This document shows positions 22,856 to 34,389 of a stretch of 64,000 bases of DNA, piece after piece; position 1 is the stretch's first letter; every line of letters starts with the position of its first letter. The notes under the pieces were generated by a model that was given only the letters and a program-made list of their open reading frames with translations, did not search any database and had not been told where the DNA came from. This DNA comes from Inia geoffrensis. Its lineage: Eukaryota > Chordata > Mammalia > Artiodactyla > Iniidae. The position numbers and the translations under genes were made by a program. The stretch covers positions 43,310,408-43,374,407 of the forward strand of contig CM070904.1 in the NCBI GenBank assembly GCA_036417435.1, read 5' to 3'.

Positions 22856-25213
22856 TTATCCAACACATATCATCAGGCTTCGTGTGTTCGTTTATACTTT
22901 GTGCTAAAAGAGCTTTGTGATCACAGGTACTTGGCAGATTATGTTGCTTTCTAGGAAGAGCAGAGATTTCAGCATGAATAGAAGGTAGATTGTAAGGACA
23001 GGAAGTCTAGAGGCATGAATAGGGTTCTGATTCATGCTTTGTTTGCTCTATGCCCCTGAATCTAGGGAAGTGCCTAAACAAAATAAATGCCTACTTTATT
23101 AAAAATAAATTAATAAGCCAAGGTATTGCAGAAAACAATTTGGAATTTATCCAAGAGGAAATGGAAAACCAGTGAAGAGTATAAAGGAGATAAATAACAT
23201 GAGAAAGTTTTTATTTTATAAAAGTCAACTTAAGCAGCATTGTGGTATCTTGTTCCATTAACTCTAAGACCAATTGGGTGATTATCACAATGGTCCAAAC
23301 AAGAGTAATTTACGGTCTCAAAAGAAAAGAGCAGTTGAAATAGAAAAGAGAAGCAATAGGAAAGCAGGAGTCCATGATTCAGGTCAACCAAGTACCTAAT
23401 TCTGTATACTACCCATGTCTGAAGACTAGCTATTATTTTGAAAGGCAGAACTGTTGACTAAATGGATCAAACCTGTTTGTCACATATATGCCATAAATTA
23501 ATATGATTATGTAGCAAGTTACCAGTTAGGTAAGTTTATGTGTCATTTTTCTTACAATTGTTTTGCCTTCTCAGATCCTTTTCATTGTTTTCCTAAAGTC
23601 CTGAGTCAAAAGACTCCTTGAGGCACTTTAAATTAAAAATGCCTGAAATTTCATAGATCCACAAAACTGTCTGAAGTTTACTTCTTCAGGACTATTACGC
23701 AACAAGGAGGCCTTTCAGAATTACTTGGACAAATTACATCTCTATAGCCAAGGATGACGGTGATTGGAATATGGCAAGCTCAAGTTCTATAAATATAGGG
23801 GTTTGCACACAATAGTTGCTCTGTAAATATCATGGTAAGAAAAGAATCGTACTAGCACAGAATTTCAGACATTGAGATTTTGAGTTATGAATTGAAATAA
23901 GAGTCTTGACATTAATTATAGGCAGAACTGTAAGATCAGGCAATTTGGACTTACCCCTCCCCATTGGCCTGTAAAGAAACATGACTTTTAATGGACATAT
24001 CTGCATAATGGCTTTTCTATGTTAACTTTCACTTACAGCTAATTTACTGTAGAGTGAGAAAGATTAAAAATGGGTGTTTGTGGCCTGGGGTGCCAAAGAA
24101 TCTGACCATGCCTCTATGGAATATCAAACTTCCCAGGAAAAGCCTGTAAAAGCAAGTCACCTACTAATATCTTTTAACATTCACACACAATTATGTCATT
24201 CTAATTATTGTATAGTGGGATGAAAAAACAATGGGACTTTATTATAAGTTGAAAACTTATAAAAGTCTTTGTGAAGTTCTCTCACTCTGTGTCAGGTATG
24301 GACAAGAACATTATCTGTCTCCCAAGAAATATAGTCTTCCATGTAGCAAACAAATTCCCTCAGCTTTTGACTAGCAAAAGGCCTTACAGCCTAGAATCTT
24401 TTACATTATAGCAGGTTCCTAGAGGTAATGACCAACGGGGTAATGCACTTTGCTACCTTTCATAAATAATGTGAACACTAAGTAGGAAATATCTAGTAAC
24501 TTGACCAGAGACAGTTCATTGGGAATACATATAGGACTAGAATTTAAAACTCCAATCTCTACAAATAATGCTTGTCTATTTGTATGTTTGTTTCAACTAA
24601 TTTGTGCTGCTGTTGACAGCTAATTCAGGATATCAAAGGCACCAGAGGAAACTTTTTATCTTATGAAATAATTTTGTTGTGCCGTAAACAATGTGATTGA
24701 AGACTGACCTCCCCACACCAAGTCAAAAAGTTTTCTAATACAAACTCAGACTGTGATAAAACTAAGTTAAAAACAGACCACAATTGGTTGCACACACACT
24801 AATACATCACTGGGCTCCCACTAATCTTTTAATCTATTTAATTCAGAGACCTCAGATGTAGAAGAAACTCATGCTATTCACCACAACAGTGGTGAGGAAC
24901 AACCCATTATCAATGGACCATGAAGTTACATCTTTTTCCTCTCTTACTATAAAGAGTCATCAAGTGCTTTGATTGATTGGAAGATCTCAGGTGTTTTCTA
25001 ATTGCACGAAGAGGCTGATCTAATACTTTGTGAAAATCACATTAAAACTGTGTGAAGATGAAAGTGCATCCTGTAGATCACGCTACCTTATAATGTGTTC
25101 CAGGATTAGAACTAATGGTTATCTTGAATAGTTTTAAATGACTTAGAGTGGAAATGGAGAAAACATCCTCCTATTTCAAGCCATTTGCTGATCAGTCATA
25201 GTCTATTACTTTC
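22856..25213. other. Unassigned non-coding stretch
   Basis: About 2.4 kb with no recognised gene. A weak MIR-like minus-strand core may lie near 24475-24570 ('ctagtaacttgaccagagacagttcatt ... gactagaatttaaaact'). Confidence 0.4.
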
Positions 25214-25318
25214 CATATATATATAAATATTTTTATTATCGATATATATATAATAATATATAAGATTGATAGATGATATCTACGTGTGCGTGTGTGTGTG
25301 TATTTTTTTTTTTCTTTT
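25214..25318. repeat. AT / GT / T-rich simple-repeat cluster
   Basis: TATATA runs (25217-25264), GTGTGTGTGT (about 25286-25300) and a T run form a compound low-complexity block. Confidence 0.85.
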
Positions 25319-25539
25319 CTCCCAGATAGTCACACAATTGGATCCTCCGAACTGTTTTATATCTCAATTCAAATATCATCCTTTCCAAATGTCCTTGGGT
25401 GACTAAAATAGTAAACCCAATTTTTTTTTATTAATTGCACTAAACCCTTCAAAAAAAAAAAAACCTTATATGATTATTTGCTTTTTTCTTTAATCACTCT
25501 GCATAATTAAAATAGAACCTCTACCTGTCCAGTGGCCTT

Positions 25540-25650
25540 GCCTGTCTTAGTCACTTTGAAGTCCTTGTGCCTAGAATGGTATTTGCTAAAAAAGAGGAGC
25601 TCAATAAATATTTATTATATGTTCATTAAATGACTGAATAAATGAACTAA
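25540..25650 (+). mobile_element. L2 LINE 3' end
   Basis: 'gtccttgtgcctagaatgg', 'gagctcaataaatatttatt', then 'aaatgactgaataaatgaac' match the L2 terminus. Confidence 0.75.
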
Positions 25651-26159
25651 CTCTTTATTACAGTGATATTGCCAAAACATTTTAAAATTAATGGTTTATA
25701 GTTATGTCATTACTAAAGCCAGGCTACCAAATGCAAAACATTATTTCTAAAGTCAATTGAAAATCTTTTGACCGATGGGAAAGCAGAAGCTCAGAAACTG
25801 AAGAAACATAAACACCTTAACCAGTGTGAACATCAGCAAAATCAGGAAAAAGAGTCAAGTACCTTGTCTTTCGCTGAACATGTTCATTCGATGCATTACT
25901 TGGCACAGATATTAAATTGACAGTTGATAAAGGTGAGCACTACTCCTGCCCCCCTTTCCAGTTTTATACATAGATTCAACTGAATGTGTATTCTTTAAAT
26001 ATCTATCTATCTACCCCTAATTCTTACCTATATTCTATTTGGAAAAAAAAAATCTTCTCACATAGAAAAATAATTCCCTGAGAACATTTCTCAAGTTAAG
26101 AGCACAAGCAATAAGAATGGTATATGAATCCTTCAGAGAAAATGAAGTAAAACTCTTAA
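25651..26159. other. Unassigned non-coding stretch
   Basis: No gene or repeat recognised. Confidence 0.45.
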
Positions 26160-26553
26160 AAGCGGTGTGTTGGGAGGAGTTTGGGTGTGGAGAGCATGGA
26201 GTTTGGGAGGACTTCTGGTTTCCTTTTAGGATCTAGAGAGCTGGAAAAGGCATCACTTCCACCCCTACAAAGAGACAAATGCAAACTCATGAATTTTCTT
26301 GAGGCTGAGCTGAGATTATTGTCAGCTAACTGGGTCTAAAATCTATGGAGAGGCAGCCACCAAAATCGAGGGAGACATAACATGCATACTGACAAGCAGC
26401 TGATAACAAGAGTCCCTCTAGAGAGGCTGGGGAATTCGGTGGAGGCTCACTGTGTGTTGGCAAGAGAGTGTGAGCCCCTGGGGGTCACAGACCTTGAGGA
26501 ATCTGAGCCCCTTAATAGGGTTTTTCTTCACAAACAGCACTGGATACTTACAA

Positions 26554-26569
26554 AAAAAAAAAAAAAAAT
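26554..26569 (+). repeat. Poly-A tract inside old LINE-1 5' region
   Basis: An uninterrupted run of about 17 A in the old LINE-1 leader. It gives rise to the lysine-rich stretch of the spurious frame 26382-26627. Confidence 0.85.
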
Positions 26570-26888
26570 GACTGGAGAAACTTATAAGAAAATGTTCCCA
26601 ATGGTACAATCCTGGGAGAGGGAATGAGCACAATGTGCACCCAGCTCCTACTCCATCTCCCTCTGGCGCTTTCATCTGTCGGGGGCAGGCAACAAACAAC
26701 AATCATTCTAAGGACACTGGTGAAAACCCACTGCATCTGGGAAGAGGAAGAAGAAAGAGGGGCTAGAAATCTGCCCCCGGTGAGGAGGAAAGGATTATGT
26801 ATGCGGCCAGAGTGTTACTGACCAGGGTTCTTGGCCTCCTTAACCAATAGGAATTGATCAGAGGCCAGACAAGAAATTCAGGCAAGCC

Positions 26889-26894
26889 TTTATT
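26889..26894 (-). promoter_or_regulatory. LTR polyadenylation signal AATAAA
   Basis: AATAAA on the minus strand, located between the TATA-like box and the LTR end, where the R region of an LTR carries it. Confidence 0.6.
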
Positions 26895-26978
26895 GGGGCC
26901 CCTGCTGCAATAGGGGGGAAACAAGAACAAGTGATAAGTTCCCTTGTTTGCTCGCTCCCAAGGCGGGGAGAGCTGGAT

Positions 26979-26986
26979 CCTTATAT
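26979..26986 (-). promoter_or_regulatory. LTR TATA-like box
   Basis: ATATAAGG on the minus strand within the GC-rich U3/R boundary. Activity is not known. Confidence 0.5.
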
Positions 26987-27095
26987 GGGGTCACGGTAGG
27001 GGCAGGTCCAGGGGTCGGGCCGGAGGGGTGACCTACGGGTCTGACCACCCCTTTGGTGGTGCTGTGTGCAGGGGGTATGTGCAGTACCCTGTTTT

Positions 27096-27301
27096 TTTTT
27101 CTTTTTTTTGCGGTACGCGGGCCTCTCACTGTTGTGGCCTTTCCTGTTGCAGAGCACAGGCTCCGGATGTGCAGGCTCAGCGGCCATGGCTCACGGGCCC
27201 AGCCGCTCTGTGGCATGTGGGATCTTCCCGGACGGGGGCACGAACCCGTGTCCCCTTCATCGGCAGGCGGACTCTCAACCACTGCGCCACCAGAGAAGCC
27301 C
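27096..27301 (-). mobile_element. CHR-2-like SINE nested in the ERV LTR
   Basis: Reverse-oriented SINE with T-rich tail first and tRNA-like head ending at 27301. A perfect 14-bp TSD, CAGTACCCTGTTTT, at 27082-27095 and 27302-27315 shows that it interrupted a continuous LTR, so it is younger than the LTR. Confidence 0.96.
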
Positions 27302-27989
27302 CAGTACCCTGTTTTGGCTCCCAACCCCTTGCCTTTGTTCCGGTTCTTCAGAAGCGGCAGTTGGGCTTTTTGTGTATCTTGTTGTCTGTAATTTGCCCCA
27401 ACTGTGCATGCATGCAGTTATGTTTGGTCCCTTATAGTTTCTTTGTATTTTGCTGCTCGAGGAGACATTTGTCCAGGTGCAAGCGTTGTAGCAAAGGGTC
27501 CCAGATGGTAGGTCCCAGCCTGTCTCAAGAGGAACCACTTGGAGAGGATCAAGAGAACTGAGCAGACCACACCCCCGAGACCCATGGACACAGTGCCTAC
27601 CTAATCCGCCACATACCTTCAGGCTAACCAGGGTTAGGTGACAAATAACTGTGGAATAAGGGACAGGAGCATAAAAAGAGATTCTGTCTAGGAATACAGC
27701 ACCTAAAACTGAGGGTAGAACAGAGGTTAAGGAAAAAATTCTTTGCCAAACTAGCTTATCAGTCTAAATACTAGGTTTCATTAGAAGAATTTGAAGATTG
27801 TAGTGAACTGAGGATAAACATAACAACAATGCATCTCAAACACAGCACAACTCCTAACTAATTCAATAGACTGCATTTAAAGACGAAGAAGGACAAGCAC
27901 ACCCACTTCCAGGAGTAAAAACTGTGTCTCTCAGTCTCTGCTGATCTGCACAAGATGTTTGACTTTCAGAAATATATATGTATAAAACT

Positions 27990-28535
27990 CTCACAAACCA
28001 ACCAACCACCCAAACAACAAAAACTACTTCTCAATGACAAAGTAATCATCAGAACAAGATTTCTGTATGGCATAGATTTTGGAAGTTTCTAACGTGCAAT
28101 TAAAAGTAGCTATAAATAATATATTAAAGGCTCTAGTGGAAAAGGTAGGAAATCTGTAAGATCAGCTATGTAATTTCGGTAGAAAAATGGAAGCTATAGG
28201 AAAGAATCAAATGGACATGCTAGAAATTTAAAAGTATTAGAAATAAAGAATGACTTTGATGCGTTCATTGTAAACTCAATGAAGCTAAGAAAAGAAACAG
28301 TGAACTTGAAGATAGGTCAATAGAAATTACCCAAGTTAAAACACTAAAGAAAAATAGGAAGAGAAGAGGTAAAGAACAGACTATCTAGGATTTGTTGGAT
28401 GATATAAAATAGTCTAATATCTATGTAATTGTAATCCAAGGAAGAGAAGAGTAAGATGAGTAAGAGAGAGGAAAAAAAGAAATATTTGAAGAAATAATGG
28501 CCAGGAATTTTCCAAAATTATATTTATGTGACATT
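27990..28535 (+). pseudogene. Ancient LINE-1 ORF1 remnant
   Basis: Diverged ORF1 order can be followed: 'agtagctataaataatatattaaaggctc', 'gctagaaatttaaaagtattagaaataaagaatg', 'gaacttgaagataggtcaatagaaa', 'atatttgaagaaataatggccaggaattttcc' (excerpts). It covers the coiled-coil region and the start of the RNA-binding domain. There is no long open frame. The alignment breaks into 3' UTR-like sequence near 28540. Confidence 0.7.
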
Positions 28536-29102
28536 CTAGAAAAGGTAAAACTATAGAGGAAAAAAAAGATCTGAGATTGCCAGAGATTTGAGTGGAGGTG
28601 GGTGTAGGGGTTGCCTACGAAAGGGGAGCCTGAAGGAATTTTAGTGGAAATGTAACCATGTCATAAGTAACAGTAAAAGTAGATATGTCACTGTAGGAAT
28701 TTGTCAGAAGCCATAGGACTCAGCACCACAAAATGAATTTTTACTATATGTAAGCTGTCTTTAAAATCCACCAAGATGTTGAGGAAAACCCAAGGTGGAA
28801 GGGAGACAAATGGATCTAACTGTATCACAAATCAATCATATAAGCACACTGAAGTGGGCAGAGAGAAAGGAGCCAACCTAAGTAATTTTAGGAAAGAGTG
28901 ACTTGACTGCGTGCTGTGAGGTACCAAAGGGCACTGTACATAAATGTATTCTGTTAGGTAAATGTGTTTGTCACAGGAGTAAGAACTGCCAATTCTACAA
29001 GTACATATTTACTAGGGTTGAAGAAAAAAGTTAATATATGAGAGCCAGATTCTCACTGTTGAAGAAAGAATCTATAAATAAAGAAAGGGAGAAGGCTATA
29101 AT

Positions 29103-29250
29103 AAGTCCTGTATTGATAGATATAGAAATAGATATAGATATGCATAAACTCCAAATATAGATTGGAGTCAGTGTTATCAGTATGAACTCATGTTTTACAT
29201 AGATAAACATAAGTATGTAGATATGTGTATATATATATATATATGCTTGG
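29103..29250. repeat. GATA/TA-rich simple repeat stretch
   Basis: GATAGATATAGAAATAGATA-type units followed by TATATATATATATATA (29228-29243). Confidence 0.75.
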
Positions 29251-30187
29251 GTTAATATATGTACATGTATTTCCAAGCTCTGTGTCCTGAAGAGGGACTA
29301 GAAGCACTTCCTGTTGAAGGACCAAGCAATGAGCACACCTAGCTTTCAGATCCTGGTTTCTAAATATCATTTTCCGATAACAGTAACAGGATTCCTTTGA
29401 GAAGTGGCTCATTCCAAATTGGGGTCAGATAAAATTACAAGTTGAGTCTGGAACATTTTGTGTTGACAGAAAGTATGGAAGTTTGAAAAAAAAAAAAAGA
29501 AGAATGGTATGTCAAAAAGCACAGGAACCAACCCGAAAGAGCTCCCAACAGCCAAAGCTGGAACAATTTGGGAAACAAAATAACTAACAGTAGTACTTGA
29601 TTGTATTTCCCACACTAAATAAAGTAAATCATGTTTAGTCCATACTGATAAAAATAAATAAATGAATATAGAAGCATATGAGAGAGAAGGGAAAACTCTT
29701 CCTTAAAAAAGAATTCAAATTAATAACTGTACAAGGAACACATACGCCATTAGAACACCGCAGTAATAACTGCTGCATGATCTACTGAACAGATAAGTGC
29801 TAAAATCAGTGAAAGAAAAATTTAAGGAGAAACAAGATATTTGTATAGTCTCAATGCATCTCCAAAATAAATACTTATTCACTACAAAAGGGGAAATTAT
29901 AAATCTACAGTGGGGAAAACAGGCAGACACTACTTTAACCAAGTGATCAAGTTAGCATCACCAGTAATAAAACTTATCGAAATCATGTACCTCCAGGTAT
30001 GATGGTATGGTATTCAGCTTGGTGATATTCTTCCCAGAAATACAAAACTTGAATTAATCATGAGAGAACATCAGACAAATCCATACGGAGGTACACTGTA
30101 CAAAATAACCAAATATTCTTCAAAACTGTAAAGTCATGAAACATAAGAAAAGACTGAAGCACTGTCAGATTGTTGACAATTAAGGAG

Positions 30188-30548
30188 GTGCTATAGACTG
30201 AATTGTGCCTCCCATCTATTCACATGTTGAAGCCCTAACCTCCAATGTAATTGGAGATAGGACCTTTAGGAATAATTAAGGTTAATGAAGACATAAGGGT
30301 GGGTCCCTAATCCAATAAGATTAGTGTCCTTATAAGAAGAGATACCAAGTGCTTACTCTCAGCCATACGAAGACACAGTGAGAAGGCTGCCATCTGCAAG
30401 CCAAGCAGACAGCTCTCACCAGAAAGCTACCTAGCTGCCACCTTAATTTTGGAGGACTGTCCAACCTCCAGAACTGTGAGAAATAAATTCTGTCCTTTAA
30501 GCCACCCAGGATGTGGCATTTTGTTATGCAGTATAAGAAGACTCATAT
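30188..30548 (+). mobile_element. MaLR (MST/MLT1-type) solo LTR
   Basis: Begins TGCTATAGACTGAATTGTG and runs through 'cacatgttgaagccctaacc', 'ggagataggacctttagg', 'gtgtccttataagaagag', 'ccagaactgtgagaaataaa' to 'aagccacccaggatgtggca', the order of ERVL-MaLR LTRs. AGGAG at 30183-30187 and 30549-30553 is a probable 5-bp TSD. The LINE-1 3' UTR continues directly on both sides. No internal retroviral sequence is present. Confidence 0.9.
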
Positions 30549-30879
30549 AGGAGACATGCTAACTAAATGCAATATGGCATTCTGGATTGGATCCTGGAAC
30601 ACGAAAAAGACATTAGTGGAAAATCTGGTTAAGTCCAAATCAATTCTGAGGTTTAGATAATAGTACTGTTCCAATGCTAATTTTGTAGTTTCAATAATAC
30701 TACTCTGGTTATATAAGATTTCAATTAGGCAATCCTTGGTGAAGGGCATGTGGGACAGCTCTATAGTATTTTTGCAACTCTTCTGTAAGTTTTACTCTCC
30801 TGTAAGTCTAAAATTACCTAAAAATAAAAAGTTTTAAAAACACAGCTATAAAAAGAGTGTGGCTTTTGAAGATTACTTA

Positions 30880-30975
30880 TTCTTAGACAATTACCAGTCG
30901 TATGCATTTGATGGATACACTTCTCTGACCCTTGGTTTCATCTCTGTAAAATGTAAATTTACATTATTATCTCCC
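30880..30975 (+). mobile_element. Possible MIR fragment
   Basis: 'acacttctctgacccttggtttcatctctgtaaaatg' resembles the MIR segment '...cctctctg.gcctcagtttcctcatctgtaaaatg'. Short and tentative. Confidence 0.45.
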
Positions 30976-31459
30976 TTTGGGTGGAGTTGATATCCCCCTC
31001 TGTAATTACCTTCTGAAAGTGAAAATTAAATATATTCTAAAGTAATAATTTTATTTGTATTTTAGTTGATCTTTTAAAATATTCTCTAAATATTTAGGAT
31101 CAATTTTGATAAATTAGGCAAAGATCACGTGGAATAATATGCTTTGTTTTGTTTTGCTTTTGCCAAACCAGGGAAACTCAATGGCAATGACAAAAGTATA
31201 TTAAAAAAAATCATTTTGACATTGTTTCTTTAAGTCATTTTGCTATAGGATGAGATGCTCCCTCAGTATTTGTCATTAGCCACTACTGCTTTATGCTGAC
31301 TGCAGGGAAGACCCTGAAATAGGCCCTCTCTACTGACAACAGTTTTGATCACTCTATAGTGAAACTAAGCTAATCTAAGCTAATATTGATCAATGACAAT
31401 AACAAAGATAACAATAATAGTATTAAACTGTAGTTAACAAGAAAACACTAAAACACTAA

Positions 31460-31580
31460 GCAATAATAGGGTATAAATTGGTAGTAACAAAAGAGAAACT
31501 GGATGTAGGGTATATGGGAATCCCTATTTAACAGTCTTACAATTATTTCTGTCAATCTGAAACTATTCTAAAATTTAAAA
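31460..31580 (+). mobile_element. Ancient LINE-1 3' end
   Basis: 'aaactggatgtagggtatatgggaatccc' and 'tctgaaactattctaaaatttaaaagct' follow the terminal part of an old LINE-1 3' UTR. Confidence 0.6.
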
Positions 31581-31599
31581 GCTTTTTTTCTTTTTAATT

Positions 31600-32845
31600 C
31601 ACTGTTAAGAAAATGAAAAGATAAGTCAGAGATAGAGGGGAAATGTTCACAATATATATATCACTAATGTAAAGTATTTGTATCTAGAATATATTATAAA
31701 ATTCCTAAGTCAATTATAAAAATAAAACTTACTTTTTAAATTGCCTAATCAAATCATTCATAAAAGAAAATATAAGTGGCTAATAAATATGTCATAAGTT
31801 ATTCAACGTCAGTCAGAATCAGGGAGATGCAAACTGAAACCAAAATCAAATGATGGTTCCAATTAAAATGGTTACAATTGAAAAGACTGAATATTAAGTG
31901 TATGAGAGGATGTGGAGCCTCTGGAATCCTCATATATTGCTAGTGGAAATATAAAATAGTAAAACTGCTTTTGAGAATAATTTGGCCATTTTTTATGAAG
32001 TTAAATACACACCTACTCTGTGATTCAACAAATTACCCAAGAGCAATAATAAATATGTCCAAAAATGCTTATAAGTCATGTTCCTAGCAGCTTTATTTTA
32101 AATTGTTACGAAGTGTGAATAATTGATATGCTCATCAAAAATTACATGAATATATAAATAATGCTATGTTTATATAATGGAATACTAGTTAATAATAAAA
32201 AGGAAAAACAGGGACTTCCCTGGTGGCACAGTGGTTAAGAATCCGCCTGCCAGTGCAGGGGACACGGGCTCAAACCCTGGTCCAGGAAGAACCCATATGC
32301 CACGAAGCAACTAGGCCCACGAACCACAACTACTGAGCCCTGGTGCCACAACTGCTGAAGCCCACACACCTAGAGCCCATGCGCCGCAACAAGAGAAGCT
32401 ACCACAAGGAGAAGCCTGCGCACCGCAACGAAGAGTAGCCCCCGCTGGACGCAACTAGAGAAAGCCCATGCACAGCAATGAAGACCCAACACAGCCATAA
32501 ATAAATAAATAAATAAAAATAAATAAAATCAATTCAAAAAAAAAAAAAGGAAAAACATGCAACATGATTGAATCTCAAAGTATTAACTTAAAGAAAGAGC
32601 CCATTATAAAGAGGCAATTATCATATGAGTCTAATTGGCAAATGTAATATGTATACAGCAATAGCAACGAGAAGAATGGTTAAGTCTGCACATGGTGTGA
32701 ATTAACTAGAAAGCGGAAGAAAGAGCTTTCAATATTTTATGTCTTAATGAAAGTGATGTTTTCGTAGGTTTAGAAATTGTTTAAAACTCATTGAATTGTA
32801 CAGCTAAAGTGGGCAAACTTATTGTATATAAATTATGGATAGTAA
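31600..32845 (+). mobile_element. Ancient LINE-1 3' part, split by a CHR-1 SINE
   Basis: Old LINE-1 ORF2 tail and 3' UTR: 'gggagatgcaaactgaaacc', 'gaggatgtggagcctctggaa', 'tataatggaatactagttaataataaaaagg' before the SINE; then 'acatgattgaatctcaaagta' and 'actcattgaattgtacagc' to 'tgtatataaattatgg' after it. There is no coding capacity. Confidence 0.8.
32211..32543 (+). mobile_element. CHR-1-like tRNA-derived SINE
   Basis: Sense long-form SINE beginning GGGACTTCCCTGGTGGCACA, with the 'cacaactactgagccc' body and AAATAAATAAAT tail. The 14-bp TSD AAAAAGGAAAAACA is at 32197-32210 and 32544-32557, within an old LINE-1. Confidence 0.96.
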
Positions 32846-32849
32846 AAAA

Positions 32850-33185
32850 CAGCATGAGAGGATATACATTTGCATATCCAAATATATATGCAATCACAGT
32901 AAATGTAAATAGACTAAATGGTCCAATTACAAAGCAATTGTCAGACTATATTCAAGCAATATCCTCCTGCACACTGTTTAAGAGACGTACACCAAAGATT
33001 GAAAATATAAATAGAAAAATATGTACCAAAATAAAGTTGGTTTAGCTGTATTAATCTCAGATAAAACAGACATTAGTGCAGAAACAATACTAGAGATAAA
33101 GTGGTTTACTACATAATAATATAAATTTAATTTGCCGGGAAGATGTAAAAATTTAATAACAATGTCAGCTATCTAGGAGGAGATA
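32850..33185 (+). pseudogene. Ancient LINE-1 ORF2 endonuclease remnant
   Basis: 'atcacagtaaatgtaaatagactaaatggtcc' matches the LINE-1 endonuclease N-terminus, and the 84-codon frame (32791-33045) reads ITVNVNRLNGP with the later 'attgaaaatataaatagaaaaatatg' block. The catalytic QETH segment is lost ('ctgtttaagagacgtacacc'). The next part, 'taatctcagataaaacagaca', continues in another frame. It is a fragment directly following the 3' end of a different LINE-1. Confidence 0.75.
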
Positions 33186-33589
33186 CTGAAAAGATATGAG
33201 AACAATTTTTTAAAAAGCAGAGGTCAGTAACTAACGATATTTTCTTCCTGTTATATTACGCATCATAAAAGTCAGTGGGATGCAAATAAGGCAGGAGATA
33301 TTTAGAGCCAGATTTGAAAACCGGTTATAGGACTGCCTATGTAAGACGATTTATATCAAACCACTAAAACCAAAGCAATACATGGATAAGAATCTGATCT
33401 ATTGCATTTGTGCATGTTACACAAATGAGAAAATGATGTATAAAAACACACACAAGAGTAAGTTGGGAAAAGAATACGGGCAATATTTTACAAACTTACA
33501 AACTGGAGAAGAGGCAAAGAAAGGTAGTTATGAGGGGGGCTTCAAATATCCACAATCTTATTTTATTGAAAGTAAAGGGTCTGAAAAAT

Positions 33590-33735
33590 GGAGTCTTGAA
33601 CAGGAACATAAGTGTGTAGACCTAAAGTCAGGCAACCTCACCCTGAGTACTAACAACCCCATTTACTTTACTATGACTTGAGGTATATTATTTGAACTTG
33701 CTAAGCCTCAATTGACTGAAAGATAGTTAACTGGA
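33590..33735 (+). mobile_element. Possible MIR fragment
   Basis: 'actatgacttgaggtatattatttgaacttgctaagcctcaattgactgaaag' (excerpt) resembles the MIR 'tgtgaccttgggcaagttatttaacctctctaagcctcag' core. Tentative. Confidence 0.5.
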
Positions 33736-33750
33736 GTACACACTTCATTG

Positions 33751-33772
33751 ATTTTTTTTTTTTTTTTTTTTG
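33751..33772. repeat. Poly-T tract
   Basis: A run of about 22 T followed by GGTGGGGGG, with no recognised SINE body or TSD. Confidence 0.85.
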
Positions 33773-34389
33773 GTGGGGGGAATGTGTGTAGGAATATATG
33801 TTAAACACTTAAAATATCTATGGCCCAGAGGGAACAATCTATGAATTTTAATTATTATAATAGCAATTACTATTATTATACCCATTTTACCGTACATTGA
33901 TGAACCGATAAATTTATATGTGGATACTCTGACCAAAAAGAAGAACTCACCGATAAGCTGAAGCCAAGGGAAACTCGGTTTTTAAAAAAATGACCATGTC
34001 ATTTGAGAATTCTTAATATCAAAGGAAGGGAATACTACTCCTACTCAGGGGTGCTGCCTGTGAGTTTAGAAAAATAAATGTCAAGATTCTCAGAGAAAAG
34101 GAAGGTGTAATCCTCTGGGTAGAAGCTTTATAAGGGACTAAGTCTCAAGGGAAATGCATTGCACTCTAGGGGGGAAAAACAAAACCAGAAAGCAGGTGAT
34201 GTAATCACAAGTGGAAAACAGGTGGAATGATCGCTAAAAAAAAAATTATTTTGGCCACAGAAAAGGCCTTCCAGTGAGCTACGACTTCAAAAGGAAAGGA
34301 TATCAAACAATAAGAAAAAACTAGAAAACACTGTTGTGAAACTGTAAAACTAGGTGAAGAGGGTTACATCCCAGAGCTGACTGTGACAA
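33773..34389. other. Unassigned non-coding stretch
   Basis: No gene or repeat recognised, though the right part may belong to the CR1/L3 element that follows. Confidence 0.4.

Larger units (their letters stand above)
26813..27571 (-). mobile_element. Endogenous retroviral LTR (gammaretrovirus-like), SINE-split
   Basis: Read on the minus strand, this has LTR architecture: a start near 27571 (TGTGGTCTGC), a GC-rich U3, a TATA-like ATATAAGG (complement of 26979-26986), an AATAAA polyadenylation signal (complement of 26889-26894) about 90 bases downstream, and an end in ...CA at 26813. Excluding the inserted SINE it is about 540 bp. No gag, pol or env sequence adjoins it, so it looks like a solo LTR. 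I could not confirm a TSD, and the right boundary is uncertain by about 20 bases. The open frames at 26890-27561 are artefacts of the LTR and SINE. Confidence 0.7.
26160..30840 (+). mobile_element. Ancient LINE-1 (L1M-type), ORF2-deleted and split by LTRs
   Basis: Pieces in one orientation form one decayed LINE-1. 26160-26812 and about 27572-27990 resemble an old LINE-1 5' UTR ('cacttccacccctacaaag', 'cttgaggctgagctgagatt', 'gtgagcccctgggggtcaca'). 27990-28535 is ORF1. 28540-30187 and 30549-30840 are a long 3' UTR ending 'aaaataaaaagttttaaaa'. ORF2 is missing at about 28535-28540, probably by internal deletion. An LTR lies at 26813-27571 and a second at 30188-30548. That all parts come from one insertion is inference from order and orientation; the 30188-30548 split is the best supported join. 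Confidence 0.7.

Noticed and set aside
26944..27561. 205-codon frame and its overlapping partners
   Set aside because: They run across the ERV LTR and the CHR-2 SINE nested in it. SINE-derived frames of this kind recur at 5604, 9646, 17951, 35203 and 47056.
26813..30548. Full-length provirus between the two LTRs
   Set aside because: The LTRs are of different families and opposite orientation, and the DNA between them is LINE-1, without gag, pol or env.
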